Assembly: GCA_027625915.1 (NCBI GenBank) | Contig: JANTQA010000048.1 | Span: forward strand, 2,542,001-2,606,000 | Source of the DNA: Anaeramoeba flamelloides | Lineage: Eukaryota; Metamonada; Anaeramoebidae | Direction: 5' to 3' | DNA: 64,000 bases | In this document: one piece after another, positions 63,262-64,000 of the stretch | Position numbering within the stretch: position 1 is the first letter of the stretch | Layout: each line of letters opens with the position of its first letter | Translations under genes and position numbers: made by a program | The notes under the pieces: generated by a model | Seen by the model: the letters and a program-made list of their open reading frames with translations, nothing else | Databases searched by the model: none | What the model was told of the DNA's origin: nothing

Positions 63262-64000
63262 TAGACTTATTATACTAATCCAAGAAATAAATAACAAACA
63301 AGATTTCATCTTTTATTATACAATAGTAAAAACTAACAAAAGCAGAAAAAAAAAAAAACAAAATGTGATTTACAATGGTTATTTTAAAAAATTTATACAA
63401 AAATTATTTCTGAAATCCACTACCGACACAAAGATATCCTGATATTTTATTCTAGGGATAGAAGTTTTTATTAATTTGTATTTTAGACATAAAGTAAAGA
63501 TCTCACAAAAATTACTTGTTCATTATTAGAATTCCAAAAAGATTCTTATTGGGGGGTATTAAAGATAAAGATGTCGAAATTCAAATAAAATTTAAACAAG
63601 AAAAGATTAATCTTTCTTCCAAATGTTTTAAATAACAGAACATCTGATATCGATGATATCAAAGTTAATTATAATAAAAAAAATCCCAAAAATATCAAAA
63701 TCGGTTGAAAATACTCTACTTTTTGGATAAATGATAATTAAGAATATCAATAATAATATAGGAAGAGGTATATACAACCAGTTCCACTTTTAAGACACAA
63801 ACCACAACGAAATTTACTCACACAAAAAACCTCAAATTAAGGAACATAATTCCGATTCTAGTAAAATAAATTGCAAAAAAAAAAATTAAAAACTTTGTGC
63901 TTTAATTTGAGATTTTTTTATATGGCTTAAATTTCGTTGAAAGTTTGTACCTTAAAAGTCGAGCCGACTGTATAAAAAATGACTAAACAATGAATATTTG
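63262..64000. other. Right-edge region
   Basis: AT-rich sequence with a family-2 MITE (63775-63970); no supported gene. Confidence 0.5.
63775..63970. mobile_element. Family-2 MITE, fourth copy
   Basis: 196 bp between TA dinucleotides. Left end CAACCAGTTCCACTTTTAAG; right end, inward, CAGTCGGCTCGACTTTTAAG. The middle matches the copy at 41847-42045. Confidence 0.8.

Overview
The window looks like nuclear DNA of an AT-rich, intron-containing protist. Coding parts are rich in Asn, Lys, Glu and Ile, with long (AAT)n, Asp and Lys/Glu tracts. Introns are GT-AG, the code looks standard, and the proteins are typical eukaryotic trafficking and membrane proteins: a BEACH protein, a TRAPPII subunit, a Rab, PH proteins and an ABCG transporter. 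Overall style suggests a free-living amoeboid lineage such as Anaeramoebae; this is a guess, because no rRNA or marker gene is present.

Layout. 1-12037 (+): most of a large BEACH protein (ConA-like, armadillo, PH-BEACH, BEACH, WD40), cut by the left edge, split by a 2.5-kb intron and by one apparent one-base frame break. 12038-16293: intergenic, with a transposon-like element, a 5'-truncated LINE with a 14-bp target duplication, and another repeat. 16294-22687 (-): two PH-domain exons that join in phase across a 5.65-kb intron. 23928-30651 (+): a TRAPPC10/Trs130-like protein in two exons. 32338-38450 (-): an unrecognised protein of about 503 aa that looks like four PH-like modules, with a 4.6-kb intron. 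40334-40495 and 42212-42379 (+): orphan C-terminal exon candidates. 43268-50176 (+): a five-exon Rab2/Rab14-like GTPase of 213 aa with two introns of about 3 kb. 52704-60646 (-): an eight-exon ABCG half-transporter of about 1619 aa with a Cys-rich ectodomain. 61942-63261 (+): exon candidates for one or two small secreted or Cys-rich proteins.

Introns fall into two classes, about 78-184 bp and 2-5.6 kb. The long ones are built largely from short non-autonomous elements: at least eight repeat families, several flanked by TA and four with visibly related inverted termini, plus nested insertions, foldbacks and two LINE 3' fragments with clear target duplications. The main genes point to one theme, endomembrane traffic (BEACH, TRAPPII, Rab, PH), but they are dispersed and on both strands, so no operon-like logic is implied.

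Limits: splice sites were read by eye from phase and consensus, family labels rest on motifs, and sequence-similarity statements are visual.
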